This document shows positions 1 to 11,166 of a DNA stretch of 64,000 bases, piece after piece. Origin of the DNA: Cryptomeria japonica (taxonomy: Eukaryota; Streptophyta; Pinopsida; Cupressales; Cupressaceae); contig NW_026729205.1 of the NCBI RefSeq assembly GCF_030272615.1, forward strand, positions 81,030 through 145,029, read 5' to 3'. Below the pieces are notes generated by a model. The model did no database searches and was not told where the DNA came from. It was given only the letters and a program-made list of their open reading frames with translations. Every line of letters begins with the position of its first letter. Positions within the stretch are counted from its first letter, which is position 1. A program made the position numbers and the translations under genes.

Positions 1-78
1 TGTGTAGAGAACACTAGGTGATCCAAGGAAAGGATCCAAGAGCATAGACTAGGCTAGTCTATCCCTAACCCCATCCCA

Positions 79-205
79 TCACTCTCTCTCTCTCCCTTTT
101 CCACCCTCTCTCTCCCTCTCTCTCCCTCTCCACCCTCTCCCTCCATCCCTCTCTCTCTCCCTCTCCCCCTCTCCCTCCTCACTCTTTCCCTCCCCCTACC
201 CCCTT
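79..205. repeat. CT-rich low-complexity tract
   Basis: Imperfect (CT)n with CCCT interruptions. It is one of five pyrimidine/purine tracts in the first 5.7 kb; here the pyrimidines lie on the plus strand. Confidence 0.9.
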
Positions 206-481
206 TATCTCCCTTACTTTATATTGTTGTATTGCAATTAGGTCTGTCATGTAGTGGTCACCATTTGGATGAACAGTAGACCTAATAATCCCAAGGTCCA
301 CAACTTGAGCAACAAAGGCTATTCTTTCCTTGATATTCTTATCATTTGAATCAGTGTACAAAACCCATTGTGCATCATCCCTCAACCACACTCCTATCGT
401 TGGGCTTTGGGAAATCTTTTGTAATGCACATTTTTTCTTTCTATTTTGTTCCCCTGCAATTCTCAAAATACTAAGAGCCAC
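179..481 (-). CDS. 100-codon open frame, unknown
   Basis: I do not recognise this frame. It reads without a stop for 100 codons and its composition is protein-like (for example SPTIGVWLRDDAQWVLYTD and STVHPNGDHYMTDLIAIQQY) until it runs into the CT-rich tract, where it becomes a Gly/Lys tail. That could be one exon of a longer mobile-element gene interrupted by the microsatellite. No membrane segment or catalytic motif is visible. The region between it and the next CT tract (482-600) is AT-rich with nothing recognisable. Confidence 0.2.
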   Translation of the reverse strand: MALSILRIAGEQNRKKKCALQKISQSPTIGVWLRDDAQWVLYTDSNDKNIKERIAFVAQVVDLGIIRSTVHPNGDHYMTDLIAIQQYKVREIKGVGGGKE

Positions 482-620
482 ACGATAGAGTTATTTCCAA
501 GCTGACAATCTAGCTAATAGTCTCAAATAAATATTCTCACATTTTTCAGTCATGTCAAATAAATAAGAGTTATTTAAAATATTTGTGTATAGATATTTTA
601 GTAATGATAATTAAAATTTA

Positions 621-680
621 ATGTCTCTCTCTCCCTCTCTCCCTTTTCCATCCTCTCTTTCACTCTCCCTCTCTCCCTTT

Positions 681-762
<82 letters not shown>

Positions 763-1125
763 TTCCATTCTCTCTCTCCCTCCCTCCCTTTTCCACCCTC
801 TCCCTCCCTTTTCCATTCTCTCTCTCCCTACCTCTCCCTCCATCCCTCTCCTTCTCCCATTCTCTATCTCCCTCTCTCCCACTCTCTCTCACTCTCTCTC
901 TCACTCTCTCCCTCTCTCCCTTTCTCGGTCCCTCTCCCTCCATCCCTTTTCCACCCTCTCCCTCTCTCCCTTTTCTATTCTCTCTCTCTCCCTCCCTCTC
1001 CCTCCCTCTCCCTCTCTCTCCCTCTCCCTCTCACCCTCCCTCTCTCTCCCTCTCCCCCCTCTCCATCCCACTCCCTCCCCCTCTCCCTCTCCCTGCCTCT
1101 CTCCCTCTCCCTCCCTCCCTTTTCC
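621..1125. repeat. (CT)n microsatellite and pyrimidine tract
   Basis: About 500 bp of almost pure pyrimidine on the plus strand. It includes an uninterrupted (TC)n core near 687-755 and a mosaic of CCCTTTTCCA and CCATCCC interruptions. The Ser/Leu/Pro and Arg/Glu open frames across it are products of the repeat and not genes. Confidence 0.95.
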
Positions 1126-1140
1126 TTCACATTTTATTTA

Positions 1141-1390
1141 CTACAAAAAGTGTGTGCGAGGTACTGGGACTATTAGTTCGTTGGTTTGCTAAACATTTTT
1201 AAGGCCTGACAGCACATACGGGGTCTTTATATGTTAAAAGCCCATACGAGGGTACCAAGAATATTAATGTTAGTCTACAAACATTTTTAGTGGCTAACAG
1301 CGTGTACGCGGTACTGGACATTTTTAGAATTTTATTGAGGCTAGACATGGTAAGGGAGAGCACGATGGTGTAGAAGCATGAGTAAAAAGA
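1141..1390 (+). repeat. Cluster of short CGTACGCGGTAC-like motifs
   Basis: At least four related plus-oriented motifs occur within 250 bp: GTGTGCGAGGTACT near 1150, CATACGGGGTCTTTATA near 1214, CATACGAGGGTACC near 1242 and GTGTACGCGGTACT near 1301. Similar motifs in the opposite orientation lie at 5930-6030 and 10030-10165. Short subterminal motifs in clusters are typical of transposase-binding ends of CACTA-like elements, so this may be one end of a mobile element. That function is inferred only. Confidence 0.4.
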
Positions 1391-1408
1391 GTCCTATCTA
1401 GAGAATAA

Positions 1409-2313
1409 ATGAAGTATGAAGGTAGTGATGAGTTGATAGATGCAGAAATAATTGTGCGATGGTGTAACTCTATGATGGGTCCAGGTAATCTAGGTACATC
1501 AATGGTTCATAGATATTTTTGGTTGATCACTAAATCTAACATTGAAAACTATCTATATTGTTGTACAGTTGCAGGATCGAGTGACATGCACTCATTTGTG
1601 AGTTTAAATGCAAGTTCCCTAGTAATTTATATGAGACAGATGGTATGGTTTTTCTCTTCGTACATGTATTTTTGTGGGAATAATTTGAATCAAAAGAGTG
1701 GGTTGACAAATGGTCTTGTAGACCATTGGTTCCCATTGATACATATCAGATTCCCAAAGTACTACATTTGAGCCAGATGGAGACATCAATGGATTTTGAC
1801 CATGTATCCAACCTAGTGGATTCAGGTGATTTTTTGAGTTAATTTTTTTTGCAAGTATTCTTTTTGGTTCATTTTGTTGTACATCACACTTTATTTTTGG
1901 TATTAATTATCACTTTATAAAATGCAGGTCATTTGTATTTAGTTGTTGTAGAAGAGAACAATGAAGAAGGAACAGATTAATTTGTGTGTTGCTGTGTTGA
2001 GCCTAAAAGAAAATTGACAATCACAATCACTGATGGAGAGGGTATTGAGTACCCAATAGGGTTTGTTGTTGTGACATGAACATGGCTTAGGAGATACCCT
2101 ATCAATAATTTTGATGTTTGGTTGTTCGAGGACTTTGAAATACATAGACATATTCTTCATTTCTCTAACCTTGTTGTTGCATCAAATATTCATTTGATGA
2201 AGTATCATGGAAGACCTCATAACAAGATTTTATGGAAAGTTCATGAATTTGACCATGAAGCAATACTTGACACAATACGGGTTAGAGCCGATCATGAAGG
2301 GTCACTTGATTGA
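1409..2313 (+). pseudogene. Degenerate gene, unknown family
   Basis: Two open segments lie on the plus strand. The first (1409-1771, 120 codons) contains DAEIIVRWCNSMMGPGNLG. The second (about 1927-2313) reads RKLTITITDGEGIEYPIGF, then a TGA near 2078, then WLRRYPINNFDVWLFEDFE and HFSNLVVASNIHLMKYHGRP to a stop after GSLD. The two sides of the TGA are in the same frame and read as one protein, so this was probably coding. I do not recognise the family. It starts just inside the motif cluster at 1141-1390 and points toward the minus-strand gene at 7.3-9.9 kb, so it may be one gene of a two-gene mobile element. The 350 bp beyond it are AT-rich with no gene. Confidence 0.35.
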
Positions 2314-2667
2314 TTCTACGGTTCATAGTAGAATGATTTTGAGAATTTTGTATATATCATTGACAAAGTGTTCTGTATTCATTTTTTGTATATATAATTG
2401 CCCATGAGCTGATTTGTACATGTTTAGGGGCATAATTTTGTATATTTAAATGGACATGAGCTGATTTGTACATATTTAGATGCCAAATTTTGTATATTAA
2501 AATGGCGATGAACTGAATCACACATATTTAAATACCAAATTTTATATAAAATCCCATGAGATGATTTGTAACACCTTTTTTGTATATTTAAATAGCCAAG
2601 AGTTTATTTGTCCATATTTAGAGGCAAATTTTTGAATAATATGTGACACAGTTTTGTGACATATTTA

Positions 2668-2705
2668 GAGAGAGAGAGAGAAGGAGGGAAGGGGGGAGAG
2701 GGAGA

Positions 2706-2767
<62 letters not shown>

Positions 2768-3072
2768 AAGGAGGGAGAGTAAGAGAGAAGGAGGGAAGGA
2801 GGGAAAGGGAGAGAGAGAGAGAGGGGGGAAGGGAGGGAGAGGTAGAGGGAGGGGAGGGAGAGAGGGGAAGGAGGGAGAGGAAGAGATAAAGGAGGGGAGG
2901 AGGGAGAGAAAGAGACAGAGAGAGTGAGGGAAGGAGGGATAGGGAGAGAGAAGGAGAGAGAGAGGGGGGAGGGAAGGTAGAGAGAGGGAGAGAGGTAGAG
3001 GGAGGGAGAGAGGGAGAGAAGAGGGGGGAGGGAGGGAGAGAAGAAGGGGTATGGAGGAAGGGAGAGGGAGAG

Positions 3073-3103
<31 letters not shown>

Positions 3104-3214
3104 AGAGAGAGAAGAAGGGCTATGGAGGAAGGGAGAGGGAGAAAGAGAGAGGGGGGAGAGATGGAGAGGGAGAGAGAGAGGGGGGAGAGTAGGGGGAGTG
3201 AGAGAGGAGGGAAG

Positions 3215-3276
<62 letters not shown>

Positions 3277-3350
3277 AGGGAGGGAGAGATAGAGGGAGAG
3301 GGAGAGGGAGAGAGGGAGAGAAGAAGAAGGGGGTAGGGAGAGGAAGAGAG
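2668..3350. repeat. (GA)n microsatellite and purine tract
   Basis: About 680 bp of purine-rich plus strand with two pure (GA)n cores (near 2713-2764 and 3219-3272). The module TATGGAGGAAGGGAGAGGGA appears near 3052 and again near 3121, and it recurs in later GA tracts. Confidence 0.95.
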
Positions 3351-3975
3351 ATCGAATCTAGGGCACAATATGACCCCTAACAACATCTAAGGGATCATAG
3401 AGTGTCCTAAGTGGTCATATGACACTATATTATCCCTAAGCACACTATAGAACCTATAATAACACTAAATAGTGTCCTAAGGGGTCATAGAACACCATAT
3501 GACCTTTTAGAACACCATATGGTGTTGTTATGGGTCATTGGTGTTCTAAGGGCTCATATGGCATCCTATGACCCCTTAGGACACCATATGGTGTTGTTAT
3601 GGGTCGTATGGTATCTTAAGGGGTCATATGGTGTCCTAAGGGGTCACAAGACACCATATGACCTCTTAGGAAACAATATGACCTCTAATGACACCTAAGG
3701 GGTGATATGGTGGGCTAAAAAAATGATATATTAAATTTAAAGTTATGAATAAAACATCATATAATAGAACAATAGTAGTTTAGTTTTGATATAGCTAAGT
3801 TAGACCATTGTCAGCATAAGAGAGACTCCAAGTGAACAAAAAATGAGGCTTTGCTAAAAAGCAAGTGTAAGAGCTTGACCTAACCCTAAGAGTACTGCCT
3901 AAGTTCTAAAACATATGATGCTATTAAATTTGCAAGGTTATAGGAATGATCTCGATTGTGACTATAGGAATTACA
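3351..3975. repeat. 842-bp-spaced direct repeat, copy 1
   Basis: Begins at ATCGAAT just after the GA tract. It is full of short near-palindromic units combining CACCATATG, CATATGGTGT and CCTAAGGGGTCAT in both orientations, so it can fold on itself. It ends with a unique-looking segment (AAGTTCTAAAACATATGATG at 3901). The whole block recurs at 4175-4817, offset about 824 bp at the start and 842 bp at the end because copy 2 has about 19 extra bases near its left edge. There is no open reading frame of note. Confidence 0.85.
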
Positions 3976-4039
3976 AAAGAAGAGAATGAGGGAGGGAGAG
4001 AAGAAGAGAAAGAGGGATGGGGTATGCAGGAAGCAATAA

Positions 4040-4081
<42 letters not shown>

Positions 4082-4174
4082 GTATGGAGGAAGGGAGAAG
4101 GGGAGAGAAAGAGAGAGAGAGAGAGAGGGAGAGGGAGAGAGGGAGAGAAGGAGTAGGAAGGGAGAGGAAGAGAG
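3976..4174. repeat. GA-rich tract between the two direct repeats
   Basis: GA-rich with the module GGGTATGGAGGAAGGGAGA near 4080. It separates the two copies of the direct repeat, so the repeating unit is GA tract plus unique block. Confidence 0.9.
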
Positions 4175-4817
4175 ATCGAATCCAAGACATAATATGACCC
4201 TTAGAACACAATATGACACCTAACAATATCTAAGGTGTCATAGGGTGTCCTAAGGGGTCATATGACACTATATTATTCCTTAGCACACCATAGGACCTAT
4301 AACAACACCAAATAGTGTCCTAAGGAGTCATAGAACACCATATGACCATTTAGAACACCATATGGTGTTGTTATGGGTCATTGGTGTCCTGAGGTGTCAT
4401 ATGGCATCCTATGACCCCTTAGGATAACATATGGTGTTGTTATGGGTCGTATGGTGTCTTAAGTGGTCATATGGTGTCCTAAGGGGTCACAGGACACCAT
4501 ATACCCTCTTAGGAAACAATATGACCTCTAATGACACCTAAGGGGTCATATGGTGGGCTAATAAAATGATATATTAAATTTAAAGTTATGAATAGAACAT
4601 CATACAATAGAACATCAGTAGTTTAGTTTTGATATAGCTAAGTTAGACCATTGTCAGTATAAGAGAGACTCCGAGCGAACAAACAATGAGGCTTCGCTAA
4701 AAAGCAAGTGTAAGAGCTTGACCTAACCCTAATACTACTACCTAAGTTCTAAAACATATGATGCTATTAAATTTGTAAGGTTATAGGATTGATCTTGATT
4801 ATGACTATGGGAATTAC
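4175..4817. repeat. 842-bp-spaced direct repeat, copy 2
   Basis: Second copy of the block at 3351-3975, clearly homologous along its length, including the segment AAGTTCTAAAACATATGATG at 4743. It is rich in the CATATGGTGT/ACACCATATG pair. Confidence 0.85.
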
Positions 4818-5096
4818 ACACTTGATTTCTTTCATGGGTATGTACCGTTCCAAGTTGTTTGATAAGTGATGATCATCATATACTACCACTGCCATGCATA
4901 CAACAAACTTTAATTTCTTTAGGTGACAGGCATTGTGTAACAACATGGGAACTCTCGCATACCCACCACTATCATTCTCCAGGACATCATCTATGCTACT
5001 CTCCCTCTTTCTCTTCCTATCGGTTGTTTCCTTCTGAAAAACATATTGCAGGTACTCTAACTCATCATGTTGCTTTGTTGACACTATTTTCCACAT
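4767..5096 (-). CDS. 109-codon open frame, unknown
   Basis: A minus-strand frame with a Lys/Arg-rich stretch (TTDRKRKRESSIDDV). Its C-terminal third overlaps the end of the direct repeat. The opposite strand is also open (4859-5254), so the openness is weak evidence. I recognise no family. It is listed because this spacer (4818-5330) between repeats holds nothing else, and it may be an exon remnant. Confidence 0.12.
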   Translation of the reverse strand: MWKIVSTKQHDELEYLQYVFQKETTDRKRKRESSIDDVLENDSGGYARVPMLLHNACHLKKLKFVVCMAVVVYDDHHLSNNLERYIPMKEIKCVIPIVIIKINPITLQI

Positions 5097-5330
5097 CTGC
5101 TCAGCTCATTAAAAACACATTTGAGAAGAATATTGCTACAGGTTTCCTTGTTTGTCACGGTAATGCACCTGTGGTTCAATTTCAAACCCTATTCCTCCTA
5201 TTCAATATACACACACAAATCCATCAGTCAATTTTCTTAGGAGAGCATACATGATAATAATCAAAGAGGAAAGTTGCTGACAAGAAATAAATTCACTTAC
5301 TTCTATAGAAGTGCAAACACAGTTGCATTG

Positions 5331-5643
<313 letters not shown>

Positions 5644-5689
5644 ACCTTATATGCATTTGAGAGGGGGAGACAATACATTTATGTGTATA

Positions 5690-5930
5690 TATATAGTTAA
5701 TATATTATATATTATTATATACATATATATTATATATTATTATGTACATATATATATTATATATTATTATATACATATATATATTATATATTATTATGTA
5801 CATATATATATTATATATTATATGTATATACACATATTTTATATACAATATCATATTATACACATACTATATATTACATATATTATATGTATATACACAC
5901 ATTATATATACAATATCATATCATACAATA
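5690..5930. repeat. AT-rich tandem repeat
   Basis: Units of roughly 36-40 bp built from TATATATTATATATTATTAT and ATACATATATA, decaying into ATATGTATATACACA units. The Tyr/Ile-rich open frame across it is an artefact. Confidence 0.85.
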
Positions 5931-6035
5931 GTCCGCGTACGTATTGTTTATAGTAAAAAGAGCATGTACACGCTGTTTATAGTAAAACGACCGCATATGC
6001 ACTTCTTACACCATAAGTACCCTATACACGCTTTT
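5930..6035 (-). repeat. Inverted motif cluster (CGTACGCGG-like)
   Basis: Read on the minus strand, this holds GCGTGTATAGGGTACTT, GCATATGCGGTCGTTTTAC, GCGTGTACATGCTCTTTTTA and CGTACGCGGACTATT, two of them followed by TACTATAAACA. These resemble the plus-strand motifs at 1141-1390 in opposite orientation, so 1141-6035 could be one element bounded by inverted subterminal clusters. Confidence 0.4.
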
Positions 6036-7312
6036 GACTTTTTAGGCTTGGAAATAGGCCTGGATGACAAAATTGCAGTTTGGAAGTTTGATTTCCCTCT
6101 ATTTCTCTCATTTTTGACGTGTTTTATTTTATCAACTTGGTTTATCGACTTTGTCATCATCAAGTTTACACTTCATCAAGTGGCTATTTCTAAAATTGCC
6201 ACCATATTTTCACCCATCTTCTGAGTTTTCTAACCATATAATTTTTTTAAAATTTGAACAACAATAACATATTGTTATTGAATTTCTTTTACCAATGTCT
6301 CCATAGTTCTCATAGACATAGGTGCACCATTTTTTTAATAACTTTTCATATACTTATCCAAATTTTAAAAACTTTATATATTATTGTAGTCCACTTGATT
6401 CTTTACAATTTAAAAAAAAATTGTATTTTCAATTTGTTTAGTGCAACTTATGCTTTGTGCATGAACAGGTACCTAATTTTCAGGATGTGCTCAATTGGAA
6501 AAATCATTAAAAAAAATACTCAACAAAAAATTACAAAAAAGTACACATCTTCTAGTGATCACTCTTAACTATCTTTTTGCCAAAGGATTTGTCAAAATAC
6601 TAAATCTAACTATGACTTTTTTGATGCGTACGTCAGACATTGTGTTATGTTTTTCAGAAAAAATCCGAGTCTTTTTTTCGTGCGCGAAGGATTTGACCCC
6701 CTTAATCTTATCCAATTTTGAAAATTTTTAGTAGTTTGGAAACTAGATTCAGAGTACTACAATATTTGTTCTTTGATTATCTTCATATCTTAAGTGGATG
6801 ACTTTCAAATTTTGCCTCCAAGTTTAGGTTCACCTGATTTCAGAAAAAAAGTGTCCACTTATACCCCTTTTTTACCACCATCTTTGTGCACTTACCCTTA
6901 TATTCATATTGTTGATTACAAAGGAAAATATTCATTTAACTTTATAAAAGGGCAGCCACCAAATACAACGAATACACAATACTGAACTCAATACAAGGGG
7001 TTTTGTAGTGTTAATTCAACATTTTATAAAGTTTATCAAATCATATTCCACAATTGCAATGTTTAATATTATAGATTTTCGTTGTTTATATTCATATTTT
7101 TTATTACATAGGCAAATAATCATTTAACTTTATTAAAGGCTAGTCACCAAATACAACGAATACACAATAATGAACTCAATACACATTTATTGGATCAAAT
7201 ATCAACATTAATATATATCAAAAAGGGCATGTCCAAATCAATATACAATAAAAACATAGAATATATCTACATGCATTGGTCATTCAATGACCACAACTAA
7301 CACTATATGATC
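6036..7312. other. AT-rich spacer with a short duplication
   Basis: No convincing gene. A block of about 95 bp at 6901 is repeated at 7089 (offset 188); both contain ACCAAATACAACGAATACAC. A second block near 6853-6906 (GTGTCCACTT, then CACCATCTTTGTGCACTTACC) recurs at 10216-10252 in the same orientation. Confidence 0.6.
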
Positions 7313-9916
7313 CTATACTTGTGGTGGATCATCAAAATCAAGCCTCTTCGATGCAGTACATGGCTCTGTAGATGGCTGTAAAAACACAATTCAAAAGCCA
7401 AGTTAAAATGATTTTGTAGAAATAAGTTCACAATTATCAACATAACAATGCATTTAACTATAATTTCTTTGCAATTGAAATGTAGATTACCTCATCGACT
7501 GATCTCAGATCTAATGTCTTCGCTCTCTTCTCCTTGTCAGTCTTAGGAGTTTTCTTGAACACAAACTTCAAAGGCTCCAAGTTATGGCCAAACCAGAAAG
7601 GGGGTTATTGTAGATTAAATGTACAATTAATACAATGCACTAACATATATACATCAAAAACACTAAAAATCTATAATATGATAACAAAAGTGTACCAGAG
7701 CTTGAGATGCTTCTCCAATAGACCAAGGAGGGCTCATCATTGATGGAGTAGTTGTTGCTATTACCTATATGAAAAATGATGAAAGATTGAATACAATTAA
7801 TATAATGACAAGTATTGTAGGTTAAAAACAATTAATGTAATATGTCAAACAAAATTGTACCGGAGCCTAAGATGCTTCTCCAGTACATGGAGGAGGGTTC
7901 ACCATTGATGAAGCAACGATGGATATTTCCTGTATGAAAAAATGATAAGATTATAATTTATCACATGTTCACATGTACATGTGCATATAATCATCAAATC
8001 AAGAAAATAAAGTAGAAATACATACCTTCACCCTCTCTTGATCCTTGGGCGTATCAAGTGCATTCAACATATCTGCATAGCTCAATGACCGCTATACATA
8101 TAAAACATACAAAAAACACTAATCAATCTACAAATCCCAACTAAGATAATTTCAACCTTTTCAAACAATTATACAGCTAAAAATGTGTTCAATTACTTTC
8201 TTCCCACGTTTTAGCATCCTCAAGGATTTCTTTTGTTGAGGATGAGGCCTAGACATGGAGGGGGCACCCTAAAAAACAAAATTAACATGAGATATTAGTA
8301 CAGGTAATATTAAACATAATTTAATAAATATAAAATGAAATGACTTGCATATTCCATCAAAAGAATACATAAAATACGGTGTACAAAATATGATACCGTA
8401 TAGCCTTGTAGGCCAAAATCAATCGCTGAGAGTGTGACATCATCAATCTGGGACATTTGATACCTTGACAATGGCTACAAACAAAAAATTGTTAAGGATT
8501 AAAGAGACTTAGTATATCTTGTAATTTTTTTGAATTCAAGGTGTACTATTCTATTTTAACATGTTACAAAATTTATACATCAGACATCGAAGTTGTCGGT
8601 GCAGTAATTGCAAGAGGAATATTAGATACCACTGCTGCATCCTGAAATGCATATTATTTGTATCAATTTAAATTGATCTATAAATGAAAATTAATTTACA
8701 ATTACAAATTTTAAGTGACCGATAAATAAAATTCTATAAATTCAAATCAACACACCTATGTCTGTGGCTGACTGCTAAACAACATGTCCATCAACTCATC
8801 CATTAGTGCCACATCCTCAGTCGTGCGAGTCTGACATCTACTCCCGCAAATCATGCACAAATGGGATGTGGATCCATCTGCAGTGGCCTTGTCATCCGTA
8901 CCTATGCATATCTCTGAGCAAGTGGCACACACATGTTGAATGGGCTCACTAGCACCACCTTCAACAACTAATGGCTCATCAATCAGTACAAGAGGGTGTG
9001 CTAACTATGTCCCATATTGGATGATCACATCAATCAATGTTGCGGCTTCTTGAAGAGTGTGTAGCTCCATCGACTATTTCAGGTCTATTGGGACAATCAA
9101 ATACACCTTGGGTTTGGGTGTTAAGGGGCGATGAATCTCCTAGGCTACTCGCCTATGGGCTCCAGGTCTATATTGGTAGATCTGCCATCTCTACCATGGA
9201 ATTCTCTCATGTGAAAATAATTAGGTAGCGCATTGAGGATAAACTCACAGTATACTTTCCTCAAAAAATACAATGGCACCTCAAAATTATTACAAGGTGG
9301 TTCATTAAAGACCATCCACCACTTCTACCAAAAAAGATTCTTCATCTGCATATTGGTACACCAATGTATGGGAAACCTCTTTGCATTAAGAGGTAACGAC
9401 TCACCAGTTTTAGGATCAACAAAAAGCGCACATATGTGTTTTTAGTAATGTTTTTGTTTTTCCCTTCGTCATAAGATAACTCACTAGCATAATATTGACA
9501 ACAACTATCCCTATAGTTTCCCCATTTTGTAATTTGAGTGGAAACTGCAATGGCACCACTAGCTAATGTTTCTAGGCTAGTGGCGAGGGCTTTATGATGC
9601 TCAAGCTCAGATGTTTTCAATTTATTAATCAGTCTATTTATTTTAGTTGTGTTTTTCTCTAACTGATTAAGCAATTGCTCCTGTGTATTAGGTGTACAAT
9701 CAAAAGGAGGAGTTGGATGTGTATTCTATGGGTTTTATTTGAGGTTTTGAGGAGGTGCATCTTGTTGTTGTTGTTGTGGATTTTCAGAATTTGGTTTGTG
9801 TAGCAAAAAAATAAGAAATAACTAATCAAAATAAACGAATTTAAATTTAAAATATAAAAAAAATTGATCAAGTGCGAAAGGAAAATAAAAATCAAGCAAA
9901 ACCAACCTTGATCCAT
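7313..9916 (-). pseudogene. Multi-exon Cys-motif gene, unknown family
   Basis: A run of short open exons separated by AT-rich introns, read right to left. A possible start is MDQ at 9916. Next come a Gln-rich stretch with two stops, a coiled-coil-like segment (NQLEKNTTKINRLINKLK, near 9660) and DPKTGESLPLNAKRFPIHW (near 9360-9415, in a shifted frame). An aromatic segment KNLFW-stop-KWWMVFNEPP lies near 9305-9345. An exon at about 8765-9000 holds paired cysteines (HVCATCSEIC and HLCMICGSRC). Smaller exons near 8600, 8430, 8230, 8060, 7730 and 7530 follow, and a last exon ends in KRLDFDDPPQV and a stop at 7313. I do not recognise the family; the cysteines suggest a zinc-binding module. It starts next to a motif cluster at 10030-10165, so it may be transposon-encoded. 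At least three stops and one frameshift make it probably non-functional. Confidence 0.5.
7691..7945 (-). repeat. Tandem intron-exon duplication, 165-bp period
   Basis: The block starting at 7691 (TGTACCAGAGC) recurs at 7856 (TGTACCGGAGC) with its preceding intron. One copy encodes SPPWSIGEASQAL. The other encodes NPPPCTGEAS and then a TAG where the first has Gln. It is a small exon duplication inside the gene at 7313-9916. Confidence 0.7.
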
Positions 9917-10029
9917 GGTGTTTGGGTGAGAAAAAGGGGAGCCCGTGTGTGGTTTAGTGAGAAAAATTTCAAATTCTCAATTTGCGGCTGCATGAAAAAT
10001 AAGACATAGTTGGTCGAAAAAAATATATT

Positions 10030-10255
10030 GACAGGTACCGCGTACGACATTCTAAGTCCTAAAGAACTGTGTGTGTGGTCATTTTTATAAAAGAACCTCA
10101 TACATGCTTTTGTCCCTTTAGGCTCAAGGACAACAAACCTTAGTGCATACGGGGTGATTTGAATTTTAAGTATCATGAACACGGAGCCTGTTTTTTCAAG
10201 TTTTTTTAGGTGTGTGTCCACTTTTCTACACACCATCTTTGTGCACTTACCCCAC
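10030..10255 (-). repeat. Inverted motif cluster, right side
   Basis: Minus-strand reading gives GTCGTACGCGGTACCTGTC, CATGTATGAGGTTCTTTTA and CCCCGTATGCACTAAGG, related to the clusters at 1141 and 5930. Further right, 10216-10252 (GTGTCCACTT, CACCATCTTTGTGCACTTACC) is shared with 6853-6906. A looser inverted match (GGTAAG, GCAC, GATGGTG) lies near 1350. It sits directly upstream of the gene at 7313-9916. Confidence 0.4.
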
Positions 10256-10261
10256 TATTTA

Positions 10262-11165
10262 AATTTAATAAGGACAAGGAAGTTAGACAAATTCTCTATT
10301 GGTTCTGGCACTTCAGGACTTTGAATAAGTTTCATCCTCTGTTCAAGATAGAATCAAATAAAGAAAGTTATAAGGATCTTATAACCTCCCCCTTAATCTC
10401 TCATGAATCAGAGATAAATATTTATTAGGGAGACCTAGAAATCTTTACTCCTCTCAAACCAAAAAGAGGAAAACCTTTCCAGGAAGCTCTAAGATACTAA
10501 GAGATATATTAAAAAAAGCAGCTTAAGCAATCTCAAATGGAGGTCTCAAGTTTAAATATGGTAAAAAGAAGAGCTTAGAGAATCTCAGGAAAAAGGAACT
10601 TGAAAGGCTCCCATTATTTGCCTTCAAAAATTTTTTCTTCCAAGCACCCAATTCCTTTCAAGGTCATAGAAAGTCAATCTACCTCCTCCCTAGTTTTTTG
10701 AGGTTCTCGAGCAAATCTATCCCACGTGTTGGGCTTCCTTCCTATCCTTAATTCTAAAGAGGAGGATCATGCTCCATATTCTCCTCTAACAAGAGAATTG
10801 GCACTAGTCTATGGTTTCCTAGGTATCTCTTCGCATCAGTTTGGGGAATCAAATGATTCTTGGTCACACAAATAAGATTTAATCAAGAAATTACAAAATA
10901 TGGATGATTTAGAAGAGTCAAAGAATTATTCAAAGGTATTTAATTATGAAATGAAGGAGGATAAGTTAGGTCTAAGGGATAAGGAATCTTTTGGAATCTT
11001 AGAGCAATAATCCATAAAACAAAAACCAACGTGGCCAATCCCTAGAGGGTAGAAGAGGTAGGAAGTCTTTGGGAGCCTTAAGATCTTTGGACCTTGGGTA
11101 AGACTGGAAATGGCTAAAAATAATAGATCTTTGGAGCAAAGATAAAGGGAACCCCATTTCCTAGT
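10262..11165 (+). pseudogene. LINE ORF1-like region
   Basis: Begins FNKDKEVRQILYWFWHFRTL and continues with several stops through basic stretches (LKPKRGKPFQEALRY) and an acidic section (DDLEESKNYSKVFNYEMKED). In plant L1 elements ORF1 encodes an RNA-binding gag-like protein. No CCHC knuckle is visible here. Identity rests on position directly before the endonuclease. Confidence 0.45.
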
Positions 11166-11166
11166 A

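Noticed and set aside
621-1202. 193-codon Ser/Leu/Pro frame on the plus strand
   Set aside because: Pure product of the CT repeat; all frames are open there.
5690-5930. AT-rich tandem repeat as an origin or scaffold-attachment site
   Set aside because: Nothing beyond base composition supports it.
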